Positions 24,889 through 34,277 are shown, counted from the first letter of the stretch. The stretch: DNA of 53,217 bases from Cellulosilyticum sp. (GCA_017421915.1 JAFOHG010000065.1:1-53217); one strand, 5' to 3'. Numbers and translations are program-made. The notes: generated from the sequence alone by a model not told the origin.

Positions 24889-25160
24889 AGTATTATCACT
24901 CTCCTAAAAATGAAATTATTATAATTCTAAATGTTACTAGAGCTTTATATGTATAATATATAATTTAAAGATAACATTTATTAATGATATCATAGCATAA
25001 GCTAAGAAAAATACAACTAAAAAATATTTTATATAAAAAAACGTTGTGTATTATCGGCTTGTATGCGAACTTTTCTAACCCAAATTATTAAAAATAAGTT
25101 ATAATAAGATGTTAAGGTTATAAGAATAGAGATAATAGTACTAAAATAGGAAGGTGTAAA

Positions 25161-25907
25161 ATGGAAGCATATAGTGAATTTGCCAATGTATATGATCTTT
25201 TTATGGAAGATACACCCTATAATGAGTGGTATCAATTTATAGAAGATTTATTAAAAGAGCAAAAGATAAATGTAACATCTGTCTGTGAGTTAGGATGTGG
25301 TACAGGTCAAATGACAATGCTTTTTGCTAAAAGTGGTAAAGAAGTTATTGGAATAGACTATTCACCAGAAATGCTTATGGTTGCACAAGATCATGCATAT
25401 GATGAAGGCGTTTCTATTTTATACTCTATGCAAAATATGGCAGAGTTTGAACTAGAAGGGGAAGTAGACCTTATTTGCAGTTGTTGTGATAGCATAAATT
25501 ATTTATTAGAAGAAGAGGATGTACTGAGCACATTTAAGCAAGTTAATCAGTATTTAGCAAAGGATGGTCTCTTTATTTTTGATATGAATACAGCGTATAA
25601 ATATAGAGAAGTACTAGGTGAACAAATTTTTGCGGATCAAACTGATGATGCAGCATATATTTGGGAAAACTTTTATGATGAAGAAGAAGAAATTAATGAG
25701 TATGAAGTAAGCTTTTTCATTAAGGGTGAAGATGGTAAATATGAAAGAACGGTTGAAAACCACTATCAAAGAGCTTATAGTATAGAGGTTATTAAAGCAA
25801 TGTTAGAAGAAGCTAAGCTGGAATTAATTGGTGCATATGACAACTATACAAAACAAGGTGTCAATGAGCAGACAGAACGTATTACCTATGTGGTAAAAAG
25901 AAAATAG
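25161..25907 (+). CDS. Class I SAM-dependent methyltransferase
   Basis: 248 residues with the Rossmann-fold motif I CELGCGTGQM (about 42-51), the acidic post-I residue in VIGIDYSPEM and motif IV-like VDLICSCCDSINYLL. It resembles the small clostridial methyltransferases (YqeM-like) found in housekeeping neighbourhoods; the substrate cannot be told. The ATG follows GGAAGGTG. It lies 34 bases before hslO and may be cotranscribed with it. Confidence 0.85.
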   Translation: MEAYSEFANVYDLFMEDTPYNEWYQFIEDLLKEQKINVTSVCELGCGTGQMTMLFAKSGKEVIGIDYSPEMLMVAQDHAYDEGVSILYSMQNMAEFELEGEVDLICSCCDSINYLLEEEDVLSTFKQVNQYLAKDGLFIFDMNTAYKYREVLGEQIFADQTDDAAYIWENFYDEEEEINEYEVSFFIKGEDGKYERTVENHYQRAYSIEVIKAMLEEAKLELIGAYDNYTKQGVNEQTERITYVVKRK

Positions 25908-25941
25908 AGACTGAATTTAAGTATAAATGAAAGGAAGAATA

Positions 25942-26826
25942 ATGATGAGTAAAGATAAAAAAGACTACTTAGTAAGAGGAATTGATAAAGGGGGAAACTT
26001 TAGATTTTTTGGTGCGAATTCTAGAAATCTTGTAAATGAAGCTTGTATGAAACATCAAACATCACCAGTGGCATCAGCTGCCCTTGGTAGAACACTTACA
26101 GCAAATGTTATGATGGGTAGTATGCTAAAAAGAGATCAAGATAGAGTAAGTATTATTATTAAAGGTGATGGGCCAATTGGAGGTATTATTACAGAATCTA
26201 ATGGTAAGGGTGAAGTAAAAGGTTATGTTTATAACCCACAAATTGAATCTCACCTTAATTATCTTGGTAAATTAGATGTTGGTGGAGCAGTAGGAAATGC
26301 TAATATGACAGTTGTAAAAGACCTAGGTATGAAAGAGCCTTATTCAGGACAAGTACCAATGCTTACAGGTGAAATCGCAGAAGACTTAACTTATTATTTT
26401 GCTGTTTCAGAACAAACAAACTCAGTTGTTATTTTAGGAGTACTTGTAGATGTAGATTACAGCATTAAACAAGCAGGTGGTATTATTATTCAAGTACTTC
26501 CAGATGCAAAAGATGAAGCAATTGATGCACTTGAAGAAAAATTAAAAGACTTTGGTAACTTAACAGATAAACTTGAAAAAGGTCAATCTATTGAGTATGT
26601 AATTGAGAAACTTTTAGGAGAAGTAGAGTATATGGGTCAAACACCTATTACTTTCCACTGTGATTGTAATAAAGACCGTATGGAAAGAGCTTTAATTAGT
26701 GTAGGTAAAAAAGACCTTAATGAAATTGCAGAGCAAGATGGACAAGCAGAGCTTGTATGTCCATTCTGTAATGATAAGTATTTATTTAATAAAGCTGAGC
26801 TTGAAGATATTATCAAAAGCATCTAG
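25942..26826 (+). CDS. hslO: Redox-regulated chaperone Hsp33
   Basis: A holdase chaperone activated when oxidants release its zinc; cytosolic. It has about 294 residues. The C-terminal redox switch has the four zinc cysteines as HCDCNKDR and CPFC, separated by about 30 residues. The N-terminal HSP33 domain shows GALxGRTL-like SAALGRTLTANVMM and a GDGPIGGI loop. The in-frame ATG at 25927 overlaps AAGGAAG, so the start is one of the tandem ATGs at 25942 or 25945. The gene joins rubrerythrin as an oxidative-stress function in this anaerobe. Confidence 0.94.
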   Translation: MMSKDKKDYLVRGIDKGGNFRFFGANSRNLVNEACMKHQTSPVASAALGRTLTANVMMGSMLKRDQDRVSIIIKGDGPIGGIITESNGKGEVKGYVYNPQIESHLNYLGKLDVGGAVGNANMTVVKDLGMKEPYSGQVPMLTGEIAEDLTYYFAVSEQTNSVVILGVLVDVDYSIKQAGGIIIQVLPDAKDEAIDALEEKLKDFGNLTDKLEKGQSIEYVIEKLLGEVEYMGQTPITFHCDCNKDRMERALISVGKKDLNEIAEQDGQAELVCPFCNDKYLFNKAELEDIIKSI

Positions 26827-26837
26827 GAATTGAATAT

Positions 26838-26888
26838 AAAAAGGGTAACATGTGTAGCTCATAAGAACTAGTATGTTACCCTTTTTAT
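26838..26888 (+). terminator. intrinsic terminator after hslO
   Basis: AAAAAGGGTAACAT (26838-26851) pairs with ATGTTACCCTTTTT (26873-26886). Confidence 0.87.
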
Positions 26889-26925
26889 ATTGGAAATGTA
26901 ATAATATATAGGATTTATATGCAAG

Positions 26926-27837
26926 GTGTCAAGCTTTCACCGATATACTATTATAGAGACTCATTTTGAGGTAGATTATATGTGCTACTATCAATTTTAT
27001 ACCCAAAACCTAAAAGATGAATTAATAAAAAGAATAGAGGAATTAGTACAAGAAAATGGGATTGGTAGCCGTTATAAAATGAGTAGTATGGATTCACCTA
27101 CTAAGGGACATATATATAAGTTAGCCTACGAATTAGAGGGAAATAAAGAAGAGTGTGATGAAAGTTTAGCCCAAGTATTAAGTGATGTCATGCAAGAGAA
27201 GGCGATTCAAAATGTATGTGATCAATTTCTAAAAAAGAGAGATGATTTGTCTAAAGAGGAGCGTACTGAAATTACACAGGCATTTATTATGAATAATTAC
27301 TTATCTAAGCAAGAGGGCGTTTCTTATGTAAGTTACTATTTTTTATACTTACCTATATATAGAGAAATTAAGGATAAGAATGGTTTGAATATAGAAGGCT
27401 GGTTACAATTTCGATTAGGAAAATATAAGGTTTTACTAACCGATGTATTAGAACAGTTTGTAGAAGATTATGTAGCTAAAAAAGATGTAGTCAACTTTAT
27501 TAGGATTATGAGAGAGGCAAGTTTATTAGCTGTTCCTCTAGAGGAAGTCATTCATATTACTTATAAAAGAGAAGGTAAGATTCAAATCTATGATAAAAAT
27601 AAGAGAAATGTGACAGGATATTATATTAAGAAGTATTGTAAAGATTTATTATTAGATAGTACGCTAACGAGAGAAGACTTACTTTTACATGTATTAATCA
27701 CTATAAGTCCTAAAAAACTTTTGGTGCATAAAAGTGAAAATATGAAGAATAGGCAGTTTATTAATACTTTAGAAATTATATTTGATGAAAATATTATGTA
27801 TTGCCAAGGATGTGATTTTTGTAAAAAAGAAGACTGA
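26926..27837 (+). CDS. ytxC: YtxC-like putative sporulation protein
   Basis: 303 residues from a GTG at 26926; the ATG at 26980, with GAGGTAG before it, is a rival start giving 285. No catalytic motif is visible. The body is mainly charged helices; ELIKRIEELVQENG, GWLQFRLGKYK and LEQFVEDYVAKKDVVNFI match my memory of the YtxC family. The C-terminus carries CQGCDFCKKED, three cysteines that could bind metal. In B. subtilis ytxC also lies directly upstream of thrS, and the same order is seen here, which supports the call. The molecular role is unknown. Confidence 0.75.
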   Translation: MSSFHRYTIIETHFEVDYMCYYQFYTQNLKDELIKRIEELVQENGIGSRYKMSSMDSPTKGHIYKLAYELEGNKEECDESLAQVLSDVMQEKAIQNVCDQFLKKRDDLSKEERTEITQAFIMNNYLSKQEGVSYVSYYFLYLPIYREIKDKNGLNIEGWLQFRLGKYKVLLTDVLEQFVEDYVAKKDVVNFIRIMREASLLAVPLEEVIHITYKREGKIQIYDKNKRNVTGYYIKKYCKDLLLDSTLTREDLLLHVLITISPKKLLVHKSENMKNRQFINTLEIIFDENIMYCQGCDFCKKED

Positions 27838-27853
27838 ATTTTTTATAAAAATA

Positions 27854-27882
27854 TTGACATATTCTAGTGTGTTTAATAAAAT
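27854..27882 (+). promoter_or_regulatory. promoter of the first thrS T-box
   Basis: TTGACA (27854-27859), 17-base spacer, TAAAAT (27877-27882). Confidence 0.65.
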
Positions 27883-27899
27883 TGTTTTAAATTAAATAA

Positions 27900-28170
27900 G
27901 ATAAGATGATGATGAGAAGAGTAGCTTAAAAGAATTTTTCAGAGAGAAGATGCATGGTGGGAGCATTTTTAAATTCGTTAAGTGAAGACCGCCTCGGAGT
28001 GATTGAAAAACAATCCGTTAACAACGTTATAGTTAAAGAATAAAGTGGTGTATTAAGTAGGAAAGTATCATGTGCTTTACTACTAAAACGCAATTAGGGT
28101 GGAACCGCGGGAAAGTACCCCGTCCCTTTTAGACAAAGAAGTATATGTTTAAAAGGGATGGGGTTTTTAT
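27900..28170 (+). ncRNA. T-box leader of thrS (first copy), specifier ACC
   Basis: The leader has a GATGATGAGA kink-turn start, an AGAGAGA loop (27941-27947), a specifier region GAAGACCGCC with ACC (threonine) at 27988-27990 followed by a purine, and the T-box AGGGTGGAACCGCGG at 28095-28109. The terminator pairs ACCCCGTCCCTTTTA (28116-28130) with TAAAAGGGATGGGGT (28150-28164), ending in T residues. Uncharged tRNA-Thr should stabilise the antiterminator and allow thrS transcription. Confidence 0.95.
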
Positions 28171-28238
28171 ATGTCCTTTTTAACATATAGCAAAATGGAA
28201 ATTGATAGATAAAACAAACAGGAAAGGATGTAAGCGCA

Positions 28239-30155
28239 ATGATTAAAATTACACTTAAAGATGGTAGTATTAAAGAATGTGAAGCAGGTATTTCAGTTAT
28301 AGAAGTGGCAGAAAGTTTAAGTAGCGGGCTAGCAAGAGTAGCTTGTGCAGGTCTTTTAAATGGGGAACGTGTAGACCTTCGTACAGAAATTAATGAAGAC
28401 TGCAATCTTGAGATTCTTACTTTTAATGATAAAGATGGAAGATGGGCATTTAGACATACTGCTTCTCATATTTTAGCTCAAGCTGTTAAAAGATTATATC
28501 CTGAAGTTAAATTAGCTATTGGACCAGCTATTGAGGATGGTTTTTATTATGATTTTGATACAGATAAGCCATTTTCTCATGATGATTTTGAGAAGATTGA
28601 AGCTGAAATGAAAAAAATTGTAAAAGAGAAATTACCAATTGAACGTTTTGAATTACCTCGTGATGAAGCGATTAAATTAATGGAGGTAGCAGGAGAACCT
28701 TATAAAATAGAGTTAATAGAGGATTTACCAGAGGGAGAAACAATTTCTTTCTACAAGCAAGGGGAATTTATAGACCTTTGTGCAGGGCCTCATCTTATGA
28801 ACACAAAATCAGTGGAAGCTTTTAAAATCATGTCTGTAGCAGGGGCATACTGGAGAGGAAATGAAAAAAATAAAATGCTTTCTCGTCTTTATGCCACAGC
28901 CTTTGCAAAAAAAGCAGAGCTGAATGATTACCTTGAAAAATTAGAAGAAGCTAAAAAACGTGACCATCGTAAATTAGGGAAAGAGCTTGAACTCTTTACC
29001 TTATTAGATGAAGGGCCAGGTTTTCCATTCTTCTTACCAAAAGGTATGGAACTTAAAAACACATTAATTGATTATTGGAGACAAATTCATAAAAAAGCAG
29101 GCTATGTGGAAGTTTCTACACCTATTATTTTAAATAAACAATTATGGCTTAGAAGTGGTCACTGGGACCATTATAGAGACAATATGTATACAACAGTGAT
29201 TGATGATGAAGATTATGCAATTAAGCCAATGAACTGTCCAGGTGGTATGCTTGTATATAAAACAAAAATGCATTCTTATAAAGATTTACCACTTAGAGTA
29301 GGTGAATTAGGACTTGTACACCGTCATGAACTTTCTGGTGCCCTTCATGGTTTAATGAGAGTACGTAACTTTACTCAAGATGATGCCCATATCTTTATGC
29401 TACCAGAACAAATTAAAGATGAGATTAAAGGAGTTGTAAGACTCATTGATGAAGTTTATAAAACATTTGGGTTTAAATATAGTATTGAACTTTCTACAAT
29501 GCCAGAAGACCATGTAGGGGAATTGGATGCTTGGGAAATGGCTACAAATGGTCTTAAAGAAGCTATTGAGGAATTAGGCTATGATTATGAGGTCAATGAA
29601 GGTGATGGTGCATTCTATGGACCAAAACTAGACTTCAAATTAGAAGATAGCTTAGGTAGAACATGGCAATGTGGTACAATCCAACTTGACTTCCAACTTC
29701 CAGAGCGTTTTGAACTAGAATATATTGGGGCTGATGGTGAAAAACATAGACCTGTTATGATTCACCGCGTTGTATTTGGTAGTATTGAACGTTTTATTGG
29801 GGTGATTACAGAACACTTTGCAGGGGCATTCCCAACATGGCTTGCACCAGTACAAGTTAAAGTATTGCCGATTTCTGATAAACATCAAGATTATGCAAGA
29901 AAAGTATATGATAAACTTGAAGAAGCTGGTGTTAAAGTAGAAATCGACGAACGTGCTGAAAAAATTGGATACAAAATTAGAGAAGCAAGAAACATGCGTA
30001 TTCCATTTATTATTGTAGTAGGGGCGCAAGAAGAAGCAGAGGGTACAGTGAATGTACGTAGCCGTAAAGGTGAAGAAGGTGCAATGAAATTAGAAGATTT
30101 TGTGGCACGTGTGCAAGATGAAATTAAAAATAAGTATAACTATTTGCTAGATTAA
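28239..30155 (+). CDS. thrS: Threonyl-tRNA synthetase 1 (Bacillus-type catalytic core)
   Basis: Charges tRNA-Thr. It has 638 residues: a TGS domain (1-62), an editing domain with H73-x3-H77 and C181/H185 (CAGPHL), a class II catalytic core with zinc ligands C333 (MNCPGG), H384 (DDAHIF) and H509 (MIHRVVFGS), and an anticodon-binding domain (about 535-638). The core contains HRHELSGALHGLMRV, the form I know from B. subtilis ThrS. Residues 1-254 are about 80% identical, without gaps, to the second ThrS at 34810, but the core is only about 40% identical. The ATG follows AGGAAAGGATGTAAGCGCA. It is controlled by its own T-box. Confidence 0.96.
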   Translation: MIKITLKDGSIKECEAGISVIEVAESLSSGLARVACAGLLNGERVDLRTEINEDCNLEILTFNDKDGRWAFRHTASHILAQAVKRLYPEVKLAIGPAIEDGFYYDFDTDKPFSHDDFEKIEAEMKKIVKEKLPIERFELPRDEAIKLMEVAGEPYKIELIEDLPEGETISFYKQGEFIDLCAGPHLMNTKSVEAFKIMSVAGAYWRGNEKNKMLSRLYATAFAKKAELNDYLEKLEEAKKRDHRKLGKELELFTLLDEGPGFPFFLPKGMELKNTLIDYWRQIHKKAGYVEVSTPIILNKQLWLRSGHWDHYRDNMYTTVIDDEDYAIKPMNCPGGMLVYKTKMHSYKDLPLRVGELGLVHRHELSGALHGLMRVRNFTQDDAHIFMLPEQIKDEIKGVVRLIDEVYKTFGFKYSIELSTMPEDHVGELDAWEMATNGLKEAIEELGYDYEVNEGDGAFYGPKLDFKLEDSLGRTWQCGTIQLDFQLPERFELEYIGADGEKHRPVMIHRVVFGSIERFIGVITEHFAGAFPTWLAPVQVKVLPISDKHQDYARKVYDKLEEAGVKVEIDERAEKIGYKIREARNMRIPFIIVVGAQEEAEGTVNVRSRKGEEGAMKLEDFVARVQDEIKNKYNYLLD

Positions 30156-30215
30156 GAATAAAACTTGATAATAGGTTACTTATTTAGTAGAGTAAGTAAG
30201 ATAGGAATATCAATG

Positions 30216-30255
30216 GCAGCAAATGATCAAAGGATGACCATTTGCTGCTTTTTTT
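30216..30255 (+). terminator. intrinsic terminator after first thrS
   Basis: GCAGCAAATG (30216) pairs with CATTTGCTGC (30239-30248), followed by seven T residues. Confidence 0.88.
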
Positions 30256-30423
30256 ATATGGAATGCTTTTTATAAAGGAAAGGATGAAAATTATAGAAGC
30301 GGTGAAGGGACAGGTCTTGGTTTAGCTATTGTGGCACAGATATGCAAGCGACATCACATGACGTATGGCGTAGAAAATATCTCAGGAGGTGTAAGATTTT
30401 GGATTGGTCATTTTAGGCGATAA
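30256..30423 (+). pseudogene. C-terminal remnant of a sensor histidine kinase
   Basis: An open frame of 55 codons with no start site reads FYKGKDENYRSGEGTGLGLA and continues IVAQICKR before a GGVRFWIGHF end and TAA at 30421. The GTGLGLAIV block is the G2 box of the HATPase_c domain, and FYKGKD just before it is the usual F box. Everything upstream (sensor, H box, N and G1 boxes) is missing. The frame starts right after the T run of the thrS terminator. It is a fragment, not a functional kinase. Confidence 0.7.
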
Positions 30424-30481
30424 GTGATGAATAATAGGATTGTTTATTTTTTGTAAAATTTTAAAATACATTTAAAAGTTG

Positions 30482-30510
30482 TAGACAAATAAATAATTTT
30501 ATATTATTAT
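30482..30510 (+). promoter_or_regulatory. candidate promoter of guanine riboswitch-pbuX
   Basis: TAGACA (30482-30487), 17-base spacer, TATTAT (30505-30510). Confidence 0.45.
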
Positions 30511-30534
30511 AGTTAACATAAATGAGAAAGCAGT

Positions 30535-30626
30535 GCATCGTATAGCGTTGAAAATATGGTTCAACAGTTTCTACCAAGTTACCTTAAATAACTTGACTAC
30601 GGTATGAAAAATTTAATATACATATC
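30535..30626 (+). ncRNA. Guanine-type purine riboswitch
   Basis: The aptamer core shows AATATGG, AGTTTCTACC and the P3 loop CCTTAAA, then the J3/1 strand TTGACTACGG. The C in GACTA (position 74 in the B. subtilis xpt numbering) marks guanine rather than adenine specificity, which would have T. P2 is GTTGAA/TTCAAC. The genes downstream are pbuX and xpt, the classical targets. No hairpin followed by T residues is evident before the start codon. GGTATG (30601-30606) at the P1 3' strand could pair with CATATC (30621-30626) as an alternative structure. Confidence 0.92.
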
Positions 30627-30643
30627 AATTTAGAGACTCATTA

Positions 30644-30670
30644 TACGGTCATGCTAGGGCAGCATGGAGG
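30644..30670 (+). promoter_or_regulatory. hairpin next to the pbuX ribosome-binding site
   Basis: CATGCT-AGGGC-AGCATG forms a 6-bp stem ending at the GGAGG of pbuX (30666-30670). It could influence ribosome access or act with the riboswitch; this is inference. Confidence 0.35.
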
Positions 30671-30675
30671 CGTAA

Positions 30676-32025
30676 GTGATGAATACTATCAAAGAAAAAA
30701 GTAAATTTAGTACCAAAGGGACAAGTGGCTATTCAAGTGTGTATGAGTTAGATGGTACAGTACCTATTGCTACAGCAATTCCCTTTGGACTTCAACACGT
30801 TTTAGCTATGTTCGTAGCAAATATTACACCTATTATTATTGTGGCTGGCACATCGGGTTTATCTAGTGAGCAAAGTGCCATGCTGATTCAATGTGCGATG
30901 ATGATTGCCGGAATTGGAACCATCATACAACTTTATCCTATATGGAAGATTGGTTCAAAGTTACCGATTGTTATGGGAATTAGTTTTACGTTTGTTTCAG
31001 TATTTTGTACTATTGGTGCACAGTACGGTTATGGGGCTATTGTAGGAGCAGTTATTGTAGGCGGATTAATGGAAGGCTTTTTAGGTTTGTTTGCAAAGTA
31101 TTGGAGAAAAATCATTACCCCTATTGTTGCAGCTAGTGTTGTAACAGCAATTGGTTTTTCACTTTTAAATGTAGGAGCAGCTTCTTTTGGAGGAGGGAAT
31201 GGAGCAAGTGATTTTGGCTCAGCATCTAATTTATTATTAGGAACGATTACATTAGTTACTTGTTTAGCTTTTAATGTTTTAGCACATAAGCATTATAAAC
31301 AGCTCTCTGTTTTAGCTGGATTAGTAGTAGGTTATATTGTGGCTATTTTTATGGGAAAAGTAGATTTTACAGCCGTTAGTCAAAGTAGCATGATTGCATT
31401 ACCACAGTTTTTACCATTTAAACCAGAGTTTCATTTAAATGCCATTATCTCAGTGGTGTTGATTTTCTTAGTTTCAGCAACAGAGACAATAGGAGATACT
31501 TCAGCTTTAACCAAATCAGGTTTAAATCGTGAAGTGAGTGATAGAGAAATTGCAGGTTCTCTTGCTTGTGATGGTTTTATTAGTAGTTTATCAGGTATGT
31601 TTGGCTGTATGCCGATTACTTCATTTAGTCAAAATGTGGGGCTTGTGGCGATGACAAAAGTGGTTAATCGTTTTACGATTTTAATGGGTGCAATTATTAT
31701 GATTTTGGCAGGATTATTCCCAGCATTTGGAGCAATTTTAGCAACACTCCCTGAGCCAGTGCTTGGAGGTTGTACACTCATTATGTTTGGTTCTATTGTT
31801 GTAAGTGGTTTACAAATGATAGGAGATTGTGGTTATAACCAAAGAAATCTCATTATTGTAGCTCTATCATTAAGCATAGGAATTGGTTTTACACAAGTAC
31901 CAGATATTTTTGCTATTTTCCCAGATATTATTAGAAGTGTATTTGCTGAAAATTGTGTAGCGGTAGTATTTTTAACCCCTATTATTTTAAGCTTAATTCT
32001 TCCAAAAAGTATGGAAGAACAGTAA
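30676..32025 (+). CDS. pbuX: NCS2-family xanthine/purine permease
   Basis: Imports xanthine (perhaps other purines) across the cytoplasmic membrane. It has 449 residues and about 13 hydrophobic segments. NCS2 hallmarks are LQHVLAMFVANITPIII near the N-terminus, the signature SATETIGDTSALTKSGLNRE, and CMPITSFSQNVGLVAMT. The start is GTG 30676 or ATG 30679; GGAGG at 30666-30670 fits either. It is the first gene after a guanine riboswitch and is followed by xpt, so guanine excess should repress import and salvage together. Confidence 0.93.
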   Translation: MMNTIKEKSKFSTKGTSGYSSVYELDGTVPIATAIPFGLQHVLAMFVANITPIIIVAGTSGLSSEQSAMLIQCAMMIAGIGTIIQLYPIWKIGSKLPIVMGISFTFVSVFCTIGAQYGYGAIVGAVIVGGLMEGFLGLFAKYWRKIITPIVAASVVTAIGFSLLNVGAASFGGGNGASDFGSASNLLLGTITLVTCLAFNVLAHKHYKQLSVLAGLVVGYIVAIFMGKVDFTAVSQSSMIALPQFLPFKPEFHLNAIISVVLIFLVSATETIGDTSALTKSGLNREVSDREIAGSLACDGFISSLSGMFGCMPITSFSQNVGLVAMTKVVNRFTILMGAIIMILAGLFPAFGAILATLPEPVLGGCTLIMFGSIVVSGLQMIGDCGYNQRNLIIVALSLSIGIGFTQVPDIFAIFPDIIRSVFAENCVAVVFLTPIILSLILPKSMEEQ

Positions 32026-32114
32026 AAATAATGGTGTACATATTATATAGAAAAGTAATAAATAAAGAAAAGATAAATAGCCAATGAATGATAACGAGGA
32101 AAAGAGGCAATAAG

Positions 32115-32687
32115 ATGGAAGCGCTTAAGCAAAGAATTATTAAAGATGGGATTATTAAAGAAGGTAATGTATTAAAGGTGGATTCTTTTTTAAATCATCA
32201 GTTAGATATTAACTTATTTGAAAAGATGGGAGAAGAATTTAAAAAAAGGTTTGAAGGACAAGAAATCAATAAGATTTTGACTATAGAAGCATCAGGAATT
32301 GCTATAGCTTGTATTGTAGCAAGACACTTTAATGTACCAGTTGTCTTTGCTAAAAAATCAAAAACGAAAAATATTGCAGGTGAAGTTTATACAAGTAAAG
32401 TGGAATCTTTCACACATGGAAGGGTATATGATATTATAGTGTCTAAAGACTTTTTAAATCCAGAGGATAAAGTACTTATCATTGATGACTTCTTAGCAAA
32501 TGGGCAAGCGTTAATTGGTTTATCAAACTTAGTTAAAGATGCAGGCGCAACCTTAGTAGGTGCAGGAATTGCTATTGAAAAAGGTTTCCAAAAAGGTGGA
32601 GATTTATTAAGGGAACAAGGTGTAAGAGTAGAATCGCTTGCTATTATTGATGAAATGGACGTAGAAAAAGGTATTAAATTTAGATAG
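32115..32687 (+). CDS. xpt: Xanthine phosphoribosyltransferase
   Basis: Converts xanthine and PRPP to XMP in purine salvage; cytosolic. It has 190 residues from ATG 32115 (MEALKQRI), which matches the B. subtilis Xpt N-terminus. The in-frame ATG at 32088 has no ribosome site, whereas GAGG precedes 32115. The PRPP-binding motif is VLIIDDFLANGQA (about 122-134), and VDSFLNHQLD near the N-terminus and TIEASGIA complete the family pattern. It is cotranscribed with pbuX under the guanine riboswitch and ends at a strong terminator. Confidence 0.95.
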   Translation: MEALKQRIIKDGIIKEGNVLKVDSFLNHQLDINLFEKMGEEFKKRFEGQEINKILTIEASGIAIACIVARHFNVPVVFAKKSKTKNIAGEVYTSKVESFTHGRVYDIIVSKDFLNPEDKVLIIDDFLANGQALIGLSNLVKDAGATLVGAGIAIEKGFQKGGDLLREQGVRVESLAIIDEMDVEKGIKFR

Positions 32688-32696
32688 ATTGAAAAC

Positions 32697-32752
32697 AAAA
32701 ACATGTCTTATATCATAGGCTTTAAAAATCTATGATATAAGGCATGTTTTTT
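32697..32752 (+). terminator. intrinsic terminator after xpt
   Basis: AAAAACATGTCTTATATCATAG pairs with CTATGATATAAGGCATGTTTTT (one mismatch pair), with a T run. Confidence 0.87.
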
Positions 32753-32957
32753 GTTATGAGAAAATTCTTATTGTCCAAAGGACCTAGGATTTCCTAATAG
32801 AATAAATGAAAACAATGAAAGCATTAAAAGAATGTATTATATCTTTTTATAATCATTTAATGAAGTTGTAATAGGGTTGTAACCTACTAAAGATAAAATA
32901 GCGTACAATTATTTAATGTATAAAATATTCTTTAAATGATATAAATAGGGAGAGAAA

Positions 32958-34277
32958 ATGAAAAATCAAAAGTTTTTAAGTATGATACTTGGTGTCAGTA
33001 TTTTATTAGGGAGCCAAACGGCTTTTGGGAAAGAAATAAGTGTTTATATTGATGGGAATCCATTAACACTAAGTCAGCCTATTATTATTGAGAATCATAT
33101 AACTTATGTTCCTATGCGTGCAATAGGGGAAGCGCTAGGGGCTGATGCTTATTGCGAGAACAATCATGTGGGCATTAATTTAGATGGGAGATTATATGCA
33201 GACTGTGAGATTGGAAGCAAAAAAGCCACAACGAGAGATGGAGAAGTACTATTAGAGGGTACAGCAAGAGTGACCAATCAGACAACTTATGTACCACTAC
33301 GCTTTATCAGTGAAGCGTTAGGGGCTACGGTAGAATATGATTTATCAACAGGTCAGATTAACGTGAGTACAGCAGGGATTCAAAACAAGTTAGAAAGTAT
33401 TGCTAAGGAAGAGCAAGCACAAAGAGAAGAATCTGACAAGGAATGGGAAGCGGCCAGTAAGTATCGTACTCAAAATGATAAGTATTATGCAGAAGGCACT
33501 TATGATGTAATGAGTAATCAGTGGATTTATGAAGTAACGGGTAAGGAAACTTCTACGTATGTAATACTCGTGTATAATATAGAAACAGGGACTTGGTCAT
33601 TGGTATCAACTGAAAAAGCAAAAGGACAGTCACAGTACAGACAGTATATCTCTAATAGTGATATTGAGTATACAAACAATTATAAGAACCATACAATAAC
33701 AGAAGATTTTCATTATATATATGAAGAAGATCTATCATCAGCATATTTTAGTATTTCTTTTAGTGAACAAAATCCTGAGTCTTATTTTATGGGTTCAGAG
33801 ATGTTTGTAAAAGATTTTGTAAACCATAAGATTGAGTGGTTGCCAAAATCGCAAGAAGAAGCTGTACTGGAAAATGGGCAGTATAGCATGCAAAATCATG
33901 ACAACACATTAGAAGTGAATGAACCTGAAATGCCAAAGTTACCTAGTGATTTAGATATTCATAAGTTGCCTGTAATCCATATGAATTTAAAAACGAATTA
34001 TCATGCAAAAATAACAATAGGAGATAAGTCTAAAGAAATTGTAGTCGCCTTTAAAAAGGAACATCAGGATTTTGTGCCACTTAAAGAAGTACAAAGTTTA
34101 ATGAGTGGTATTGTATTCAATCAAACGGCGGACGGTATCAGACAGTTAAGTTATAATGGAAAGACTGTTGAAATGGATAAAGACCAGTATAAAATCTTAT
34201 TAAGTAGTAATCGGATGATGATTAGTACACAGGTACTAGAGGGTTTGGGGATTAAAATAGTAGTAGAATATATTTAG
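32958..34277 (+). CDS. Secreted protein with copper-amine-oxidase N-terminal domain
   Basis: 439 residues with a signal peptide (1-24, cleavage after AFG). Residues about 28-137 form a copper amine oxidase N-terminal-like domain in two halves, each with the motif YVPMRAIGEALGA or YVPLRFISEALGA. This module is common on exported proteins of clostridia and probably binds the wall or other proteins; it is not the oxidase. Residues 140-330 contain a charged, Tyr-rich region of unknown fold, and 345-439 repeat a weaker copy of the module (DFVPLKEVQSLM). No catalytic residues are recognised. The ATG follows TAGGGAGAG. Confidence 0.8.
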   Translation: MKNQKFLSMILGVSILLGSQTAFGKEISVYIDGNPLTLSQPIIIENHITYVPMRAIGEALGADAYCENNHVGINLDGRLYADCEIGSKKATTRDGEVLLEGTARVTNQTTYVPLRFISEALGATVEYDLSTGQINVSTAGIQNKLESIAKEEQAQREESDKEWEAASKYRTQNDKYYAEGTYDVMSNQWIYEVTGKETSTYVILVYNIETGTWSLVSTEKAKGQSQYRQYISNSDIEYTNNYKNHTITEDFHYIYEEDLSSAYFSISFSEQNPESYFMGSEMFVKDFVNHKIEWLPKSQEEAVLENGQYSMQNHDNTLEVNEPEMPKLPSDLDIHKLPVIHMNLKTNYHAKITIGDKSKEIVVAFKKEHQDFVPLKEVQSLMSGIVFNQTADGIRQLSYNGKTVEMDKDQYKILLSSNRMMISTQVLEGLGIKIVVEYI

